Assembly (NCBI RefSeq): GCF_027483985.1
Contig: NZ_JAIXTJ010000024.1
Span: forward strand, 186,001-250,000
Direction of reading: 5' to 3'
DNA length: 64,000 nt
Source of the DNA: Flavobacterium sp.
Lineage (GTDB): Bacteria; Bacteroidota; Bacteroidia; Flavobacteriales; Flavobacteriaceae
Of the stretch, positions 16,520 to 22,775 are shown one piece after another; within the stretch, counting starts at the first letter, position 1; every line of letters starts with the position of its first letter. The notes under the pieces were generated by a model that did not search any database, was not told the DNA's origin, and saw only the letters and a list, made by a program, of their open reading frames with translations. The translations under genes and the position numbers were made by a program.

Positions 16520-17476
16520 TTAGGGAAGCGTGTCGATGATTATACAATTGCTACCAACGGCGTTTTGATCTAAGGCAACGAATTTTTGTTCATTAGTAAC
16601 CGTATTCACTTTTAAAATTCCAAAGCCATTTGTTGCATTGAAAACATAATTAATGTATTCACCATTTTTAACAAGCGTTCCTCCGGTGATGTTTCCTACG
16701 GCAAAAATAGCTCCTTGTGATTTATCGGTAAGTGTGTTATTACTCAAATCATATTCATAAGGTTGGACACCATTAATTACTTGAGGAACTCCTAATTTCA
16801 TTAAACTGAGTTTTGTTGTGCCGTTTTTTGCTAATCTAGTAGCGTTTATTCTTGCGCCATTTGCCTGCAACTCGGTAACTGTTTTTTGGGTTAAATCTAT
16901 TTTCAACAATCCTTCTGTACGTGTTGCAATGTAAAGTTTATCATTAATCAACTCGGTTGAAGTTAAGGTTCGTTGGAAGAAATCAATGTTTAAATCGGTC
17001 GTTTGATAATTTACAGGATTTATCGATATGATTTTATTGGGACGCATATTATTGGGCATATTTTCACTCACCACTGCAATAAATTCTGAGCCATTGTATT
17101 CCAGATTTGTAATAAACGGATCAGTCATTGTTGCAGCAATTGATGGAGGCAAAATAAGTTGTTGTGTCGTAGTTGTTTTAGTTGCTTTGTCATAAACAGT
17201 CAAAATATTTGGACTAGGAACGTAAGATGCTTCTAAACAATATATTTTAGAACCCACATTGCAAATGGTTGCGAGCTGAATAAGGTTGGATTGGTTGGTA
17301 ATTTGGCCGATGTTTACCGTTGCTCCAGTATTGTTTCCAATTTCTAAAATTTTGCCGCTAGTTGTTACTGATAGTAGTTTGTAATCATCTACAACTGGGG
17401 TAGGTTGGTCACTATCGCCACAAGATGAAAACCCTGTCGCCGCAAGTATTAGGATAAGAAAAGACCATTTTTTCAT
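16520..17476 (-). CDS. Lipoprotein with beta-propeller-like repeats
   Basis: The 318-residue protein has a lipoprotein signal (MKKWSFLILILAATGFSSCG, Cys near 19). The mature part contains repeated beta hairpins resembling propeller blades, for example KLLSVTTSGKILEIG, KIYCLEASYVPSPNILTVYD, KLYIATRTEGLLKIDL and NGFGILKVNTVTNEQKFVAL. This suggests a surface or periplasmic propeller that binds a ligand or protein. I do not recognise a named family. It sits at the downstream edge of the cassette-like block: the half-copy of the repeat at 17495-17571 ends just before its start codon. Confidence 0.7.
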   Translation of the reverse strand: MKKWSFLILILAATGFSSCGDSDQPTPVVDDYKLLSVTTSGKILEIGNNTGATVNIGQITNQSNLIQLATICNVGSKIYCLEASYVPSPNILTVYDKATKTTTTQQLILPPSIAATMTDPFITNLEYNGSEFIAVVSENMPNNMRPNKIISINPVNYQTTDLNIDFFQRTLTSTELINDKLYIATRTEGLLKIDLTQKTVTELQANGARINATRLAKNGTTKLSLMKLGVPQVINGVQPYEYDLSNNTLTDKSQGAIFAVGNITGGTLVKNGEYINYVFNATNGFGILKVNTVTNEQKFVALDQNAVGSNCIIIDTLP

Positions 17477-17494
17477 AGATTTATATTTTTTTTA

Positions 17495-17571
17495 AAGATA
17501 AAATTTCTTGCGATATGTAAAGGTGTTTTTATTACATAATGCGCAATTTTCAGAAACGTTTGTTAGCAGAG
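17495..17571 (-). repeat. Cassette-type intergenic repeat, copy A (half copy)
   Basis: Reading on the minus strand, it starts with CTCTGCTAACAAACGTTTC after the 152-residue gene and keeps the conserved core ending CGCAAGAAATTTTATCTTT. The far half with the closing GTTAGC end is missing. Its opening GTTAGCAGAG (plus strand 17562-17571) is complementary to CTTTGCTAAC at 18061-18070, on the other side of the gene. Confidence 0.75.
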
Positions 17572-17574
17572 GCT

Positions 17575-18033
17575 TTAATTAGGTTTGTTTTTTGACCAAT
17601 ATAAACCATACCCAACCATCAGAGCATCAAGACTTGTTTCACTTTTCGTAGTTGTCAATTTTATGGGAATATTTTTTTCATCGATTAGAAATATTTCAAA
17701 TTCATTATCCTTTTTTAAGCAATGTATTATTCTGACATACGATTCGTCTTTTAACTTTCTGTATAAATCTCCTCCTTCCTGAGATTTGCTTAAAATCATT
17801 ATTACATCATCAATGCCGTTTGTCGAAATCTTTATAAATCCTCCATTTTTTTTACCAATTGAAAAACTATAAAATTCAGTTTTCTTTGTTTCGAAAACTT
17901 TGTTTGTCGAACCTTTAAGTTCATATTTTATGTTATCTGGAAGTTTTCCAAGTTTTAAAGGCATTTCTTGAGCAAATGAAGTCAAATTTAGTAGCGATAC
18001 TAACATTGCTGTGAAAAATAATTTTAATGTCAT
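17575..18033 (-). CDS. Secreted protein of unknown function (cassette cargo)
   Basis: The 152-residue protein has a signal peptide (about 1-21, ending TSFAQ). The mature part is mixed alpha/beta: YELKGSTNKVFETKKTEFYSFSIG, GGFIKISTNGIDDVIMILSKS and EFEIFLIDEKNIPIKLTT. I recognise no family. It is flanked by copies A and B of the intergenic repeat, and the short sequences at its two outer edges are inverted complements (9 of 10), the arrangement expected for an integron-type cassette. No promoter is obvious in front of it. Confidence 0.7.
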   Translation of the reverse strand: MTLKLFFTAMLVSLLNLTSFAQEMPLKLGKLPDNIKYELKGSTNKVFETKKTEFYSFSIGKKNGGFIKISTNGIDDVIMILSKSQEGGDLYRKLKDESYVRIIHCLKKDNEFEIFLIDEKNIPIKLTTTKSETSLDALMVGYGLYWSKNKPN

Positions 18034-18064
18034 AATTATTAATTATTGTTGATTAAAAATCTTT

Positions 18065-18202
18065 GCTAACATTTCGGCGCTTGGCTAAGTTTCGAACTTT
18101 GTAACCGATTAATTTCCTCTAAGATAAAAATTATAGCGAAAGAAAGTCGTTCGTCTGGTTTGCAAAAGATTCTCAATTTTACAAAACGATGGTTGTGCGC
18201 TG
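18065..18202 (-). repeat. Cassette-type intergenic repeat, copy B
   Basis: Minus-strand reading starts at CAGCGCACAACCATCGTTTTG, which cuts into the toxin remnant, and ends ...CCAAGCGCCGAAATGTTAGC. It is a full-length copy. The middle is more diverged from copies E and F, but the core ATTTTTATCTTAGAGG and the end TTCGAAACTTAGCCAAGCGC are shared. Confidence 0.75.
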
Positions 18203-18325
18203 TTTTATTTTTTCATTCAGCTTTTTAGCATAAGTAGTACTTTTATTTCTTTCAATCCATTAATAAAAAACGATATTCCTTTGTCGAATAGCAGTTTCAG
18301 TCCAAAATAAACTTAACTTAACTAT
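18179..18325 (-). pseudogene. ParE/RelE-type toxin remnant
   Basis: A minus-strand frame overlapping the antitoxin end reads VKLSLFWTETAIRQRNIVFY, stop, then WIERNKSTTYAKKLNEKIKQ. This is the start of the flavobacterial RelE/ParE toxin family, which typically begins with a W-TE-A-x-QR motif and continues with RNKSxTYxxKLNxKIKxRT. Three lesions are visible: the start codon is ATA instead of ATG (18323-18325), a TAA interrupts the frame at 18260-18262, and the last two thirds are missing, replaced by repeat copy B from about 18202. It cannot encode a toxin. Confidence 0.82.
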
Positions 18326-18546
18326 TCAGAATTTCGCTTGTTTAATTCAGATTCAGAAATAAAATTGCCTCCTTCAATATCTTTTTCGCTCATTGACAAC
18401 ATTTCAATTTGCTCAGAAGAAAGAGCAATTATTTCGTCTGCTTGAGTTGAAGCAAAAATTTTGTCTATAGCTTCTAATAATTTTTCGTTTTTAGTTGCTA
18501 AAATTCTGTCAATTAGACTATTTTTTATGATCTCCAAAGCTGTCAT
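18322..18546 (-). CDS. Orphan type II antitoxin-like protein
   Basis: The 74-residue protein matches the small acidic antitoxins that precede RelE/ParE toxins in Flavobacterium: MTALEIIKNSLIDRILATK, LLEAIDKIFAST, IIALSSEQIEMLSMSEKDIE. Such proteins neutralise the toxin and bind their own promoter. The stop codon is TAG where relatives have a Trp codon; one G-to-A change here removed the last three residues (WLS) and at the same time the overlapping toxin start. With the toxin gene destroyed, this antitoxin is an orphan, possibly kept as an anti-addiction gene. Toxin-antitoxin pairs are common in integron cassettes. Confidence 0.78.
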   Translation of the reverse strand: MTALEIIKNSLIDRILATKNEKLLEAIDKIFASTQADEIIALSSEQIEMLSMSEKDIEGGNFISESELNKRNSE

Positions 18547-18596
18547 AATATTTCTTTTTCGTAAAGGTCATATTTTTTATTCGATTTTCCAAAAAT

Positions 18597-18607
18597 AGCG
18601 TCACAAC
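18597..18607 (-). other. Cassette-edge core sequence upstream of the antitoxin
   Basis: AGCGTCACAAC (minus strand GTTGTGACGCT) matches the complement of the opening of repeat copy B (GTTGTGCGCTG, plus 18192-18202) except for one inserted base. It marks the other edge of the toxin-antitoxin cassette. Confidence 0.5.
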
Positions 18608-18718
18608 ATTTATATACGCAACAAACAAAAGTTTACTATAATTTACATACAATTTTTACTAATTGTAAATATATAAAAATCCTTACAAGAAAAATTACGG
18701 TTTTCCACATTCCATAAA

Positions 18719-18754
18719 AAAAAGCTAAAAATTAGTATTGACTTTTAGCTTTTT
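18719..18754 (-). terminator. Intrinsic terminator after the YD-type lipoprotein gene
   Basis: AAAAAGCTAAAA pairs perfectly with TTTTAGCTTTTT around a 12-base loop. On the minus strand it follows the gene at 18825 and ends in T residues. Confidence 0.85.
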
Positions 18755-18824
18755 AAGTGGTTTTGGTTGATTTACTTATTTATTTACCACGCGATGGGAT
18801 TTGTTTGAAAGGTTTGGATTTGAT

Positions 18825-19598
18825 TTAGTTATACTCGAATGTTGCCTCAGAAACTAATGTGTTACTAGTGGTATATTTCTTTACTGAGATGGGTAAATTT
18901 TGAGCGTTATAAAGTATTTGGTGTGTGAAATCTAAAATCGGTGTTGTTGACGAAGCACTAGAGTATTTATAGGTATTGGTTTTGTTATTTACCGTTTTTA
19001 ACTCAATTGATTCCATACCAAGTAACGTTCTTACTTCAGGATTCATATAATGCATCGGATTTAATTTTGTGTCATAGTCGTGCGTGTTTTTGTAAGGTGC
19101 ATTGTTCTGAAAAATTCTAATTTCTTGGGTAATATTTCCGTTTGCAAAAATATAATTTTGTGTATCACCTGTTTGCCAAGTACCACCAATTAAACTTTGA
19201 TTTTTTTCGGAAGCTAAAATGCCATTATTGTACTCGTACAACGTTCGTTCAAAATTGTTTTTCGTATTCAATATGGTTTCTAATAATCCACCATTATAAT
19301 TGAAGGCATAACTGTTTTGCAGCACTTCGTTTTTATAATATATCGTGCTTGAAATTTTGTTATTAGTATAGGTAATTTCAATTCGATTGTTAGGATCAGA
19401 AATACTTTTTAGGATACCATTTTCATAATTAAAATTGGCCGAATAATTTTCGACACTTCCTCCAATATAAGTTGTTTCTGTTACTTTTTTTAAAGAGTTA
19501 GCTGGTGGCGGAATATTTGAAGCAGTATCTTCATCACCTGAACAAGAAAGTAGCGTTGCTGTAATTAGTAGAACTAGTAATTTGGAAATTTTTGACAT
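18825..19598 (-). CDS. Lipoprotein with YD/RHS-like strand repeats
   Basis: The 257-residue protein has a lipoprotein signal (LLVLLITATLLSCSGDED, Cys near 19). The mature part has repeated paired strands of the form NFNYENGILKSISD, YAFNYNGGLLETIL, LYEYNNGILASEK, ILYNAQNLPISVKKY, which resemble the YD-repeat style of DUF4595-like secreted proteins of Bacteroidetes. Function is unknown. Unlike its neighbours it has its own strong terminator and no repeat copy behind it, so it may be a resident gene, not a cassette. Confidence 0.72.
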   Translation of the reverse strand: MSKISKLLVLLITATLLSCSGDEDTASNIPPPANSLKKVTETTYIGGSVENYSANFNYENGILKSISDPNNRIEITYTNNKISSTIYYKNEVLQNSYAFNYNGGLLETILNTKNNFERTLYEYNNGILASEKNQSLIGGTWQTGDTQNYIFANGNITQEIRIFQNNAPYKNTHDYDTKLNPMHYMNPEVRTLLGMESIELKTVNNKTNTYKYSSASSTTPILDFTHQILYNAQNLPISVKKYTTSNTLVSEATFEYN

Positions 19599-19643
19599 AT
19601 AATTATTTTTAAGTTATTGTTTTTAATTCAAAGTTTGGTATTC

Positions 19644-19811
19644 ACAAACGCTGCAATCTGTTGCGAAACGTCCTGTTTATTATTGGTTTTTAGTCTTGCT
19701 TAGTTTCGTATTTTGAAATTTTTCTATTTGCTAAAGATAAAATTTCTGGTTAAACGTGAATAGGTATTTACTGTAAAATTTGTGATTTCGAGAAATGTTT
19801 CTTAGCAGCAG
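19644..19811 (-). repeat. Cassette-type intergenic repeat, copy D
   Basis: Minus-strand reading opens CTGCTGCTAAGAAACATTTC, keeps the core TTCACGTTTAACCAGAAATTTTATCTTTAGC and closes GTTTCGCAACAGATTGCAGCGTTTG. It is diverged and carries a longer middle section than the other copies. Confidence 0.65.
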
Positions 19812-19815
19812 TTTT

Positions 19816-20472
19816 TTATTCCACTTTTTTGCCGAATTTGTATTTTATATTTTCAATTAGATTACCATTTATATCCCATTTTTTGCAATCTCCATCAATG
19901 ATTTTATCTTCGCCAGGGAATTCTATGTTTCCAAGCTCAGTATAAAATATTCCGTAACTTTCTTTTATTTTTGTGACGTCTTGCTCAAAATAAACTTCAA
20001 CTTTAACTATAATGCCATCTTTGTAATAATATTTAGTGTTCTCAATTGCAATGACTCCATTAAACTTTGTTTTTTCTCTGGTTTTAGGATTCTGTTTATA
20101 ACTAAGTATGACATTTTTGTGCTCTAAATTTATGGTATCAGCAAACTTTTCATTAACTAAAAACTCAGTTTTATGCATTGAGATTTTTGTTGTATCAGCA
20201 TCAATGCCATTTTTTATCAAGCGGACGAGTTCATTATTTTCATTATATATTTCAGCTAAAGCCTCTAAGCCATTAACTATTTTTATTTTAGCTATTAATT
20301 TTAGCTCACTATCTTTTGACAAAAGACTTCCGGTAAAAGGTTTCCAATTGTTTTTATAAAAATATCCTATATTTTGTGTTACAACCGTAGGTCCAACATA
20401 CTCATTGTTTAAGTTTTGAGAAATTGCAGACAAACTGGTAAGAAAATAAAATAGTAGAAGTAAATATTTCAT
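19816..20472 (-). CDS. Secreted protein with MORN-like strands (cassette cargo)
   Basis: The 218-residue protein has a signal peptide (about 1-18, ending AISQ). The mature part has short strand pairs such as KFNGVIAIENTKYYYKDGIIVKVEVYF and CKKWDINGNLIENIKYKFGKK, similar to MORN-variant/YwqK-type repeats, which are loosely called antitoxin-like in databases. I make no functional claim. It lies between copies D and E of the repeat. The edge match is only partial here (GTTAACCAGT against CTTAGCAGCAGTT). Confidence 0.65.
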   Translation of the reverse strand: MKYLLLLFYFLTSLSAISQNLNNEYVGPTVVTQNIGYFYKNNWKPFTGSLLSKDSELKLIAKIKIVNGLEALAEIYNENNELVRLIKNGIDADTTKISMHKTEFLVNEKFADTINLEHKNVILSYKQNPKTREKTKFNGVIAIENTKYYYKDGIIVKVEVYFEQDVTKIKESYGIFYTELGNIEFPGEDKIIDGDCKKWDINGNLIENIKYKFGKKVE

Positions 20473-20495
20473 ATTATTTGAGTGTAATAATACTG

Positions 20496-20625
20496 GTTAA
20501 CGTTGTGATGCTGTCTGCTTTTGCGACTTGGGATCTATTTTCTTATCAAAGATAAAATTTCTTGCGAGAAATAAACGTGAATACACCACAAAATTCGCAA
20601 TCTTGCCAAACGCCTGTTACAAGCC
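20496..20625 (-). repeat. Cassette-type intergenic repeat, copy E
   Basis: Minus-strand reading opens GGCTTGTAACAGGCGTTTGG and closes CATCACAACGTTAACC. A 58-base stretch (20544-20601) is identical to 21328-21385 in copy F. The stop codon of the upstream gene is the TAA inside the opening GTAAC. Confidence 0.85.
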
Positions 20626-21264
20626 GTTATTTATTTCTTTGATGTCAATACTTCTCTTTTCGTTTGTTGATGTGATAATCAGTTTGTTCTTACTCAATAT
20701 GATTTTGTCATAAAATGGGTAAACTCCATTTTGTTCATTTATAGTTAGTTCTAAAGATTTAGATTTTCTCGTCAATAAGTTTTCTACTTTGAAAACAATC
20801 TTGTTAAGGTCTTGATGCACGCTGTCTATGTAAACAATATTGTTATTTGCACTGTCGGTTTCTTCTATGTCCTTGTCAAGATAGATTAACTCATTTGTTC
20901 TTTTTGTTGGAATGAAAATATGTCTAGATTGCGCCTGTGACCACCAAGTCATCATACAGGCAAATTCATTGTTCACCCATTTAATTTCATTTGGAGTTTT
21001 AGTCGGAATATTTAGTTTTGTAAGGTCATATTCCTTTTTTTGATTTTCAATTGTTAACTCTATAAAGAAGTTGAAATTGTTATTCTTTACGTTTATTGTC
21101 AAGCTGTCGGATTTGTATAAATTATCGGAAAACAATTCTGTTGATAACGAGTCAGTTTCTCCAATTTTTAAGGTATCAAAATTATTGGAATTGTTTATTT
21201 TTTTCTTGTTCTCACAACCGAAACTCAAAAAAATTAATGTCAATATGTAAAGTTTTCTTCTCAT
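20617..21264 (-). CDS. Lipoprotein of unknown function (cassette cargo)
   Basis: The 215-residue protein starts at the ATG ending at 21264, which gives a clean lipoprotein signal (MRRKLYILTLIFLSFGCENK, Cys near 17). A longer frame upstream would run through repeat copy F and is rejected. The mature part has Asp/Asn-rich beta segments (NFFIELTIENQKKEYDL, ELIYLDKDIEE) and no recognised family. Its two outer edges, GGCTTGTAAC at 21271-21280 and GTTACAAGCC at 20616-20625, are perfect 10-base inverted complements, the clearest cassette signature in the block. Its stop codon lies inside the repeat. Confidence 0.72.
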   Translation of the reverse strand: MRRKLYILTLIFLSFGCENKKKINNSNNFDTLKIGETDSLSTELFSDNLYKSDSLTINVKNNNFNFFIELTIENQKKEYDLTKLNIPTKTPNEIKWVNNEFACMMTWWSQAQSRHIFIPTKRTNELIYLDKDIEETDSANNNIVYIDSVHQDLNKIVFKVENLLTRKSKSLELTINEQNGVYPFYDKIILSKNKLIITSTNEKRSIDIKEINNGL

Positions 21265-21270
21265 TATAAT

Positions 21271-21397
21271 GGCTTGTAACGTTCCCACGCTTGGCGTCAG
21301 TTGCGAACTTCGGAACTGATTATTTTCTATCAAAGATAAAATTTCTTGCGAGAAATAAACGTGAATACACCACAAAATTCGCAATTGCAAAGAATAG
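21271..21397 (-). repeat. Cassette-type intergenic repeat, copy F
   Basis: Minus-strand reading opens near GAATAGCTTTC's complement after the 206-residue gene, carries the core GAATTTTGTGGTGTATTCAC and CGCAAGAAATTTTATCTTTG, and closes CGCCAAGCGTGGGAACGTTAC followed by AAGCC. It shares 58 identical bases with copy E. Confidence 0.85.
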
Positions 21398-21400
21398 CTT

Positions 21401-22021
21401 TCAACCTAAGCGCATACGTTCTTTTTCAATTTCAACTTTAAGTTCTGCAACTTCATTTCGGCTTTTTTCTCCCAGAACATCGGCTATTTCTTCAAAATCT
21501 ATTTTTCTAAGAAGATAATAGTTAATCAATTCTTGTCTTACTTTTTGAAAATCATCTTCGTTAATCATCTCAAATTGGTATCTTTTTGATTCACCTGATT
21601 CAAAAAAGATTATTACAAAATTTCTAGTCCCATTTGAAAGTGCTGGACCAAGATTACCTTTTGAAATATTCACTAATTTTCCACTGTAATCATTATTTGA
21701 GATTTTAATTGTTCTAATTTTTTCAATCGGATAAATTTCTTCACAAACAATAATCTTCTCTTTTTCAAATATTAAATAACCTTCAAATTTTCCGCGAATA
21801 GGTTCATATCTACCAATATTATAGAATTTTAAAATTAAACCAAACATAATTGCACTAATAACCAACCACATGCATACTTTATCAATTAAATTTTGATCAA
21901 TATTGAGAACATTTTGTTTAAAAAACATTACTCCACAACAAAAGAATATAAATGTATATGTTATCTTTTGTGCACTCCAGTAAAATTTATTGGGATTTGT
22001 GTAAATTGAAAATTTTTGCAT
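21401..22021 (-). CDS. Two-helix membrane protein with PH-like domain (cassette cargo)
   Basis: The 206-residue protein has two membrane helices near the N-terminus (about 21-36 and 48-64), followed by a soluble region whose pattern (GYLIFEKEKIIVCEEIYPIEKIRTIKISNNDY) resembles bacterial PH or PH-like domains, and a C-terminal charged helix (KSRNEVAELKVEIEKERMRL). No specific family is recognised. It lies between repeat copies F and G. The 144-residue gene next to it has the same layout, so the two may be distant paralogues. Confidence 0.68.
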   Translation of the reverse strand: MQKFSIYTNPNKFYWSAQKITYTFIFFCCGVMFFKQNVLNIDQNLIDKVCMWLVISAIMFGLILKFYNIGRYEPIRGKFEGYLIFEKEKIIVCEEIYPIEKIRTIKISNNDYSGKLVNISKGNLGPALSNGTRNFVIIFFESGESKRYQFEMINEDDFQKVRQELINYYLLRKIDFEEIADVLGEKSRNEVAELKVEIEKERMRLG

Positions 22022-22050
22022 ACGTTCTTCCTCTGATTTTGAGCATTACC

Positions 22051-22185
22051 GCTAACGTGTTGCCGATTCAATAAGTTGCGAACCTCAAAACCAAGTATTT
22101 TCTATCAAAGATAATATTTCTTGCGAAACGTAAACGTGAATTTATTTTAAAATTCGTGATTTCGAGAAACGGCTATCGGTAGTAG
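22051..22185 (-). repeat. Cassette-type intergenic repeat, copy G
   Basis: Minus-strand reading opens CTACTACCGATAGCCGTTTC, keeps TTCACGTTTACGTTTCGCAA and AAATATTATCTTTGATAGAA, and closes GGCAACACGTTAGC. It is a full-length copy. Confidence 0.78.
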
Positions 22186-22190
22186 TTTTT

Positions 22191-22625
22191 TTATTTATTA
22201 AGTTTATTAACAAACTCTTCGATTTCATTTAAATTCGAATACATGCTTTTGTAAATAATTAAACTTTTTTTATCAAAAAATTCAATTTTAATTGTTGCCA
22301 CTTCCGATTTAGCCCAGTAATAAAAATGATCTTTTGAATTAATATTTATACTAGTGATATCATTCCATTTATAAGTTTCTTTTTTTACTTTCAATAATTT
22401 TTCATCAAAATATATTGCAGGAACTTTTTTAAAAAAAGCTATTACTGAATAACACCCAATTCCAAAAAACAAAACTAAAGGAATTATAAGTATAATATTT
22501 CCTTTGTTTAAACCTTCCATGCGTTCTTCATAAAGTTTGTTTAGAAACACAGAACTTGCAAATAGACAAAAAAAGCAAATAAATACCAATGAAATATAAA
22601 ATGTAAAGCTTCTTTTCAATAGCAT
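22191..22625 (-). CDS. Small two-helix membrane protein with PH-like domain (cassette cargo)
   Basis: The 144-residue protein has two membrane helices (about 8-27 and 44-65) and a soluble C-terminal region, AIYFDEKLLKVKKETYKWND then ITSININSKDHFYYW and KKSLIIYKSMYSNLNEIEEF, resembling a bacterial PH-like fold. Function is unknown. It is the most upstream gene of the repeat-separated block. The sequence upstream of its start (TTACTGCCAACTTGG at 22650-22664) looks like the closing end of a further repeat copy and partly matches its own downstream edge. Confidence 0.68.
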   Translation of the reverse strand: MLLKRSFTFYISLVFICFFCLFASSVFLNKLYEERMEGLNKGNIILIIPLVLFFGIGCYSVIAFFKKVPAIYFDEKLLKVKKETYKWNDITSININSKDHFYYWAKSEVATIKIEFFDKKSLIIYKSMYSNLNEIEEFVNKLNK

Positions 22626-22720
22626 AATTTTCTGTTTATGTGATTAAAATTACTGCCAACTTGGACATAGGCGCTACAAACAAATACTAATAATCGTCTG
22701 TATTATCCGTAAATATAAAA

Positions 22721-22756
22721 AAAATCCTTAATTGCTCTGATACAATTAAGGATTTT
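22721..22756 (-). terminator. Intrinsic terminator of purL
   Basis: A perfect 14-bp stem AAAATCCTTAATTG / CAATTAAGGATTTT has an 8-base loop. Minus-strand reading continues into T residues just after the purL stop. Confidence 0.92.
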
Positions 22757-22775
22757 CAGTATTTCAGAGAAAGAG

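Noticed and set aside
21265..21390. A longer start for the lipoprotein gene ending at 20617
   Set aside because: The extension is a translation of repeat copy F; the ATG at 21264 gives a proper lipoprotein signal.
17495..22680. A classical class 1 or Vibrio-type integron
   Set aside because: No integrase gene is in the window and the half-sites do not fit GTTRRRY/RYYYAAC. Only the cassette-like arrangement is claimed.
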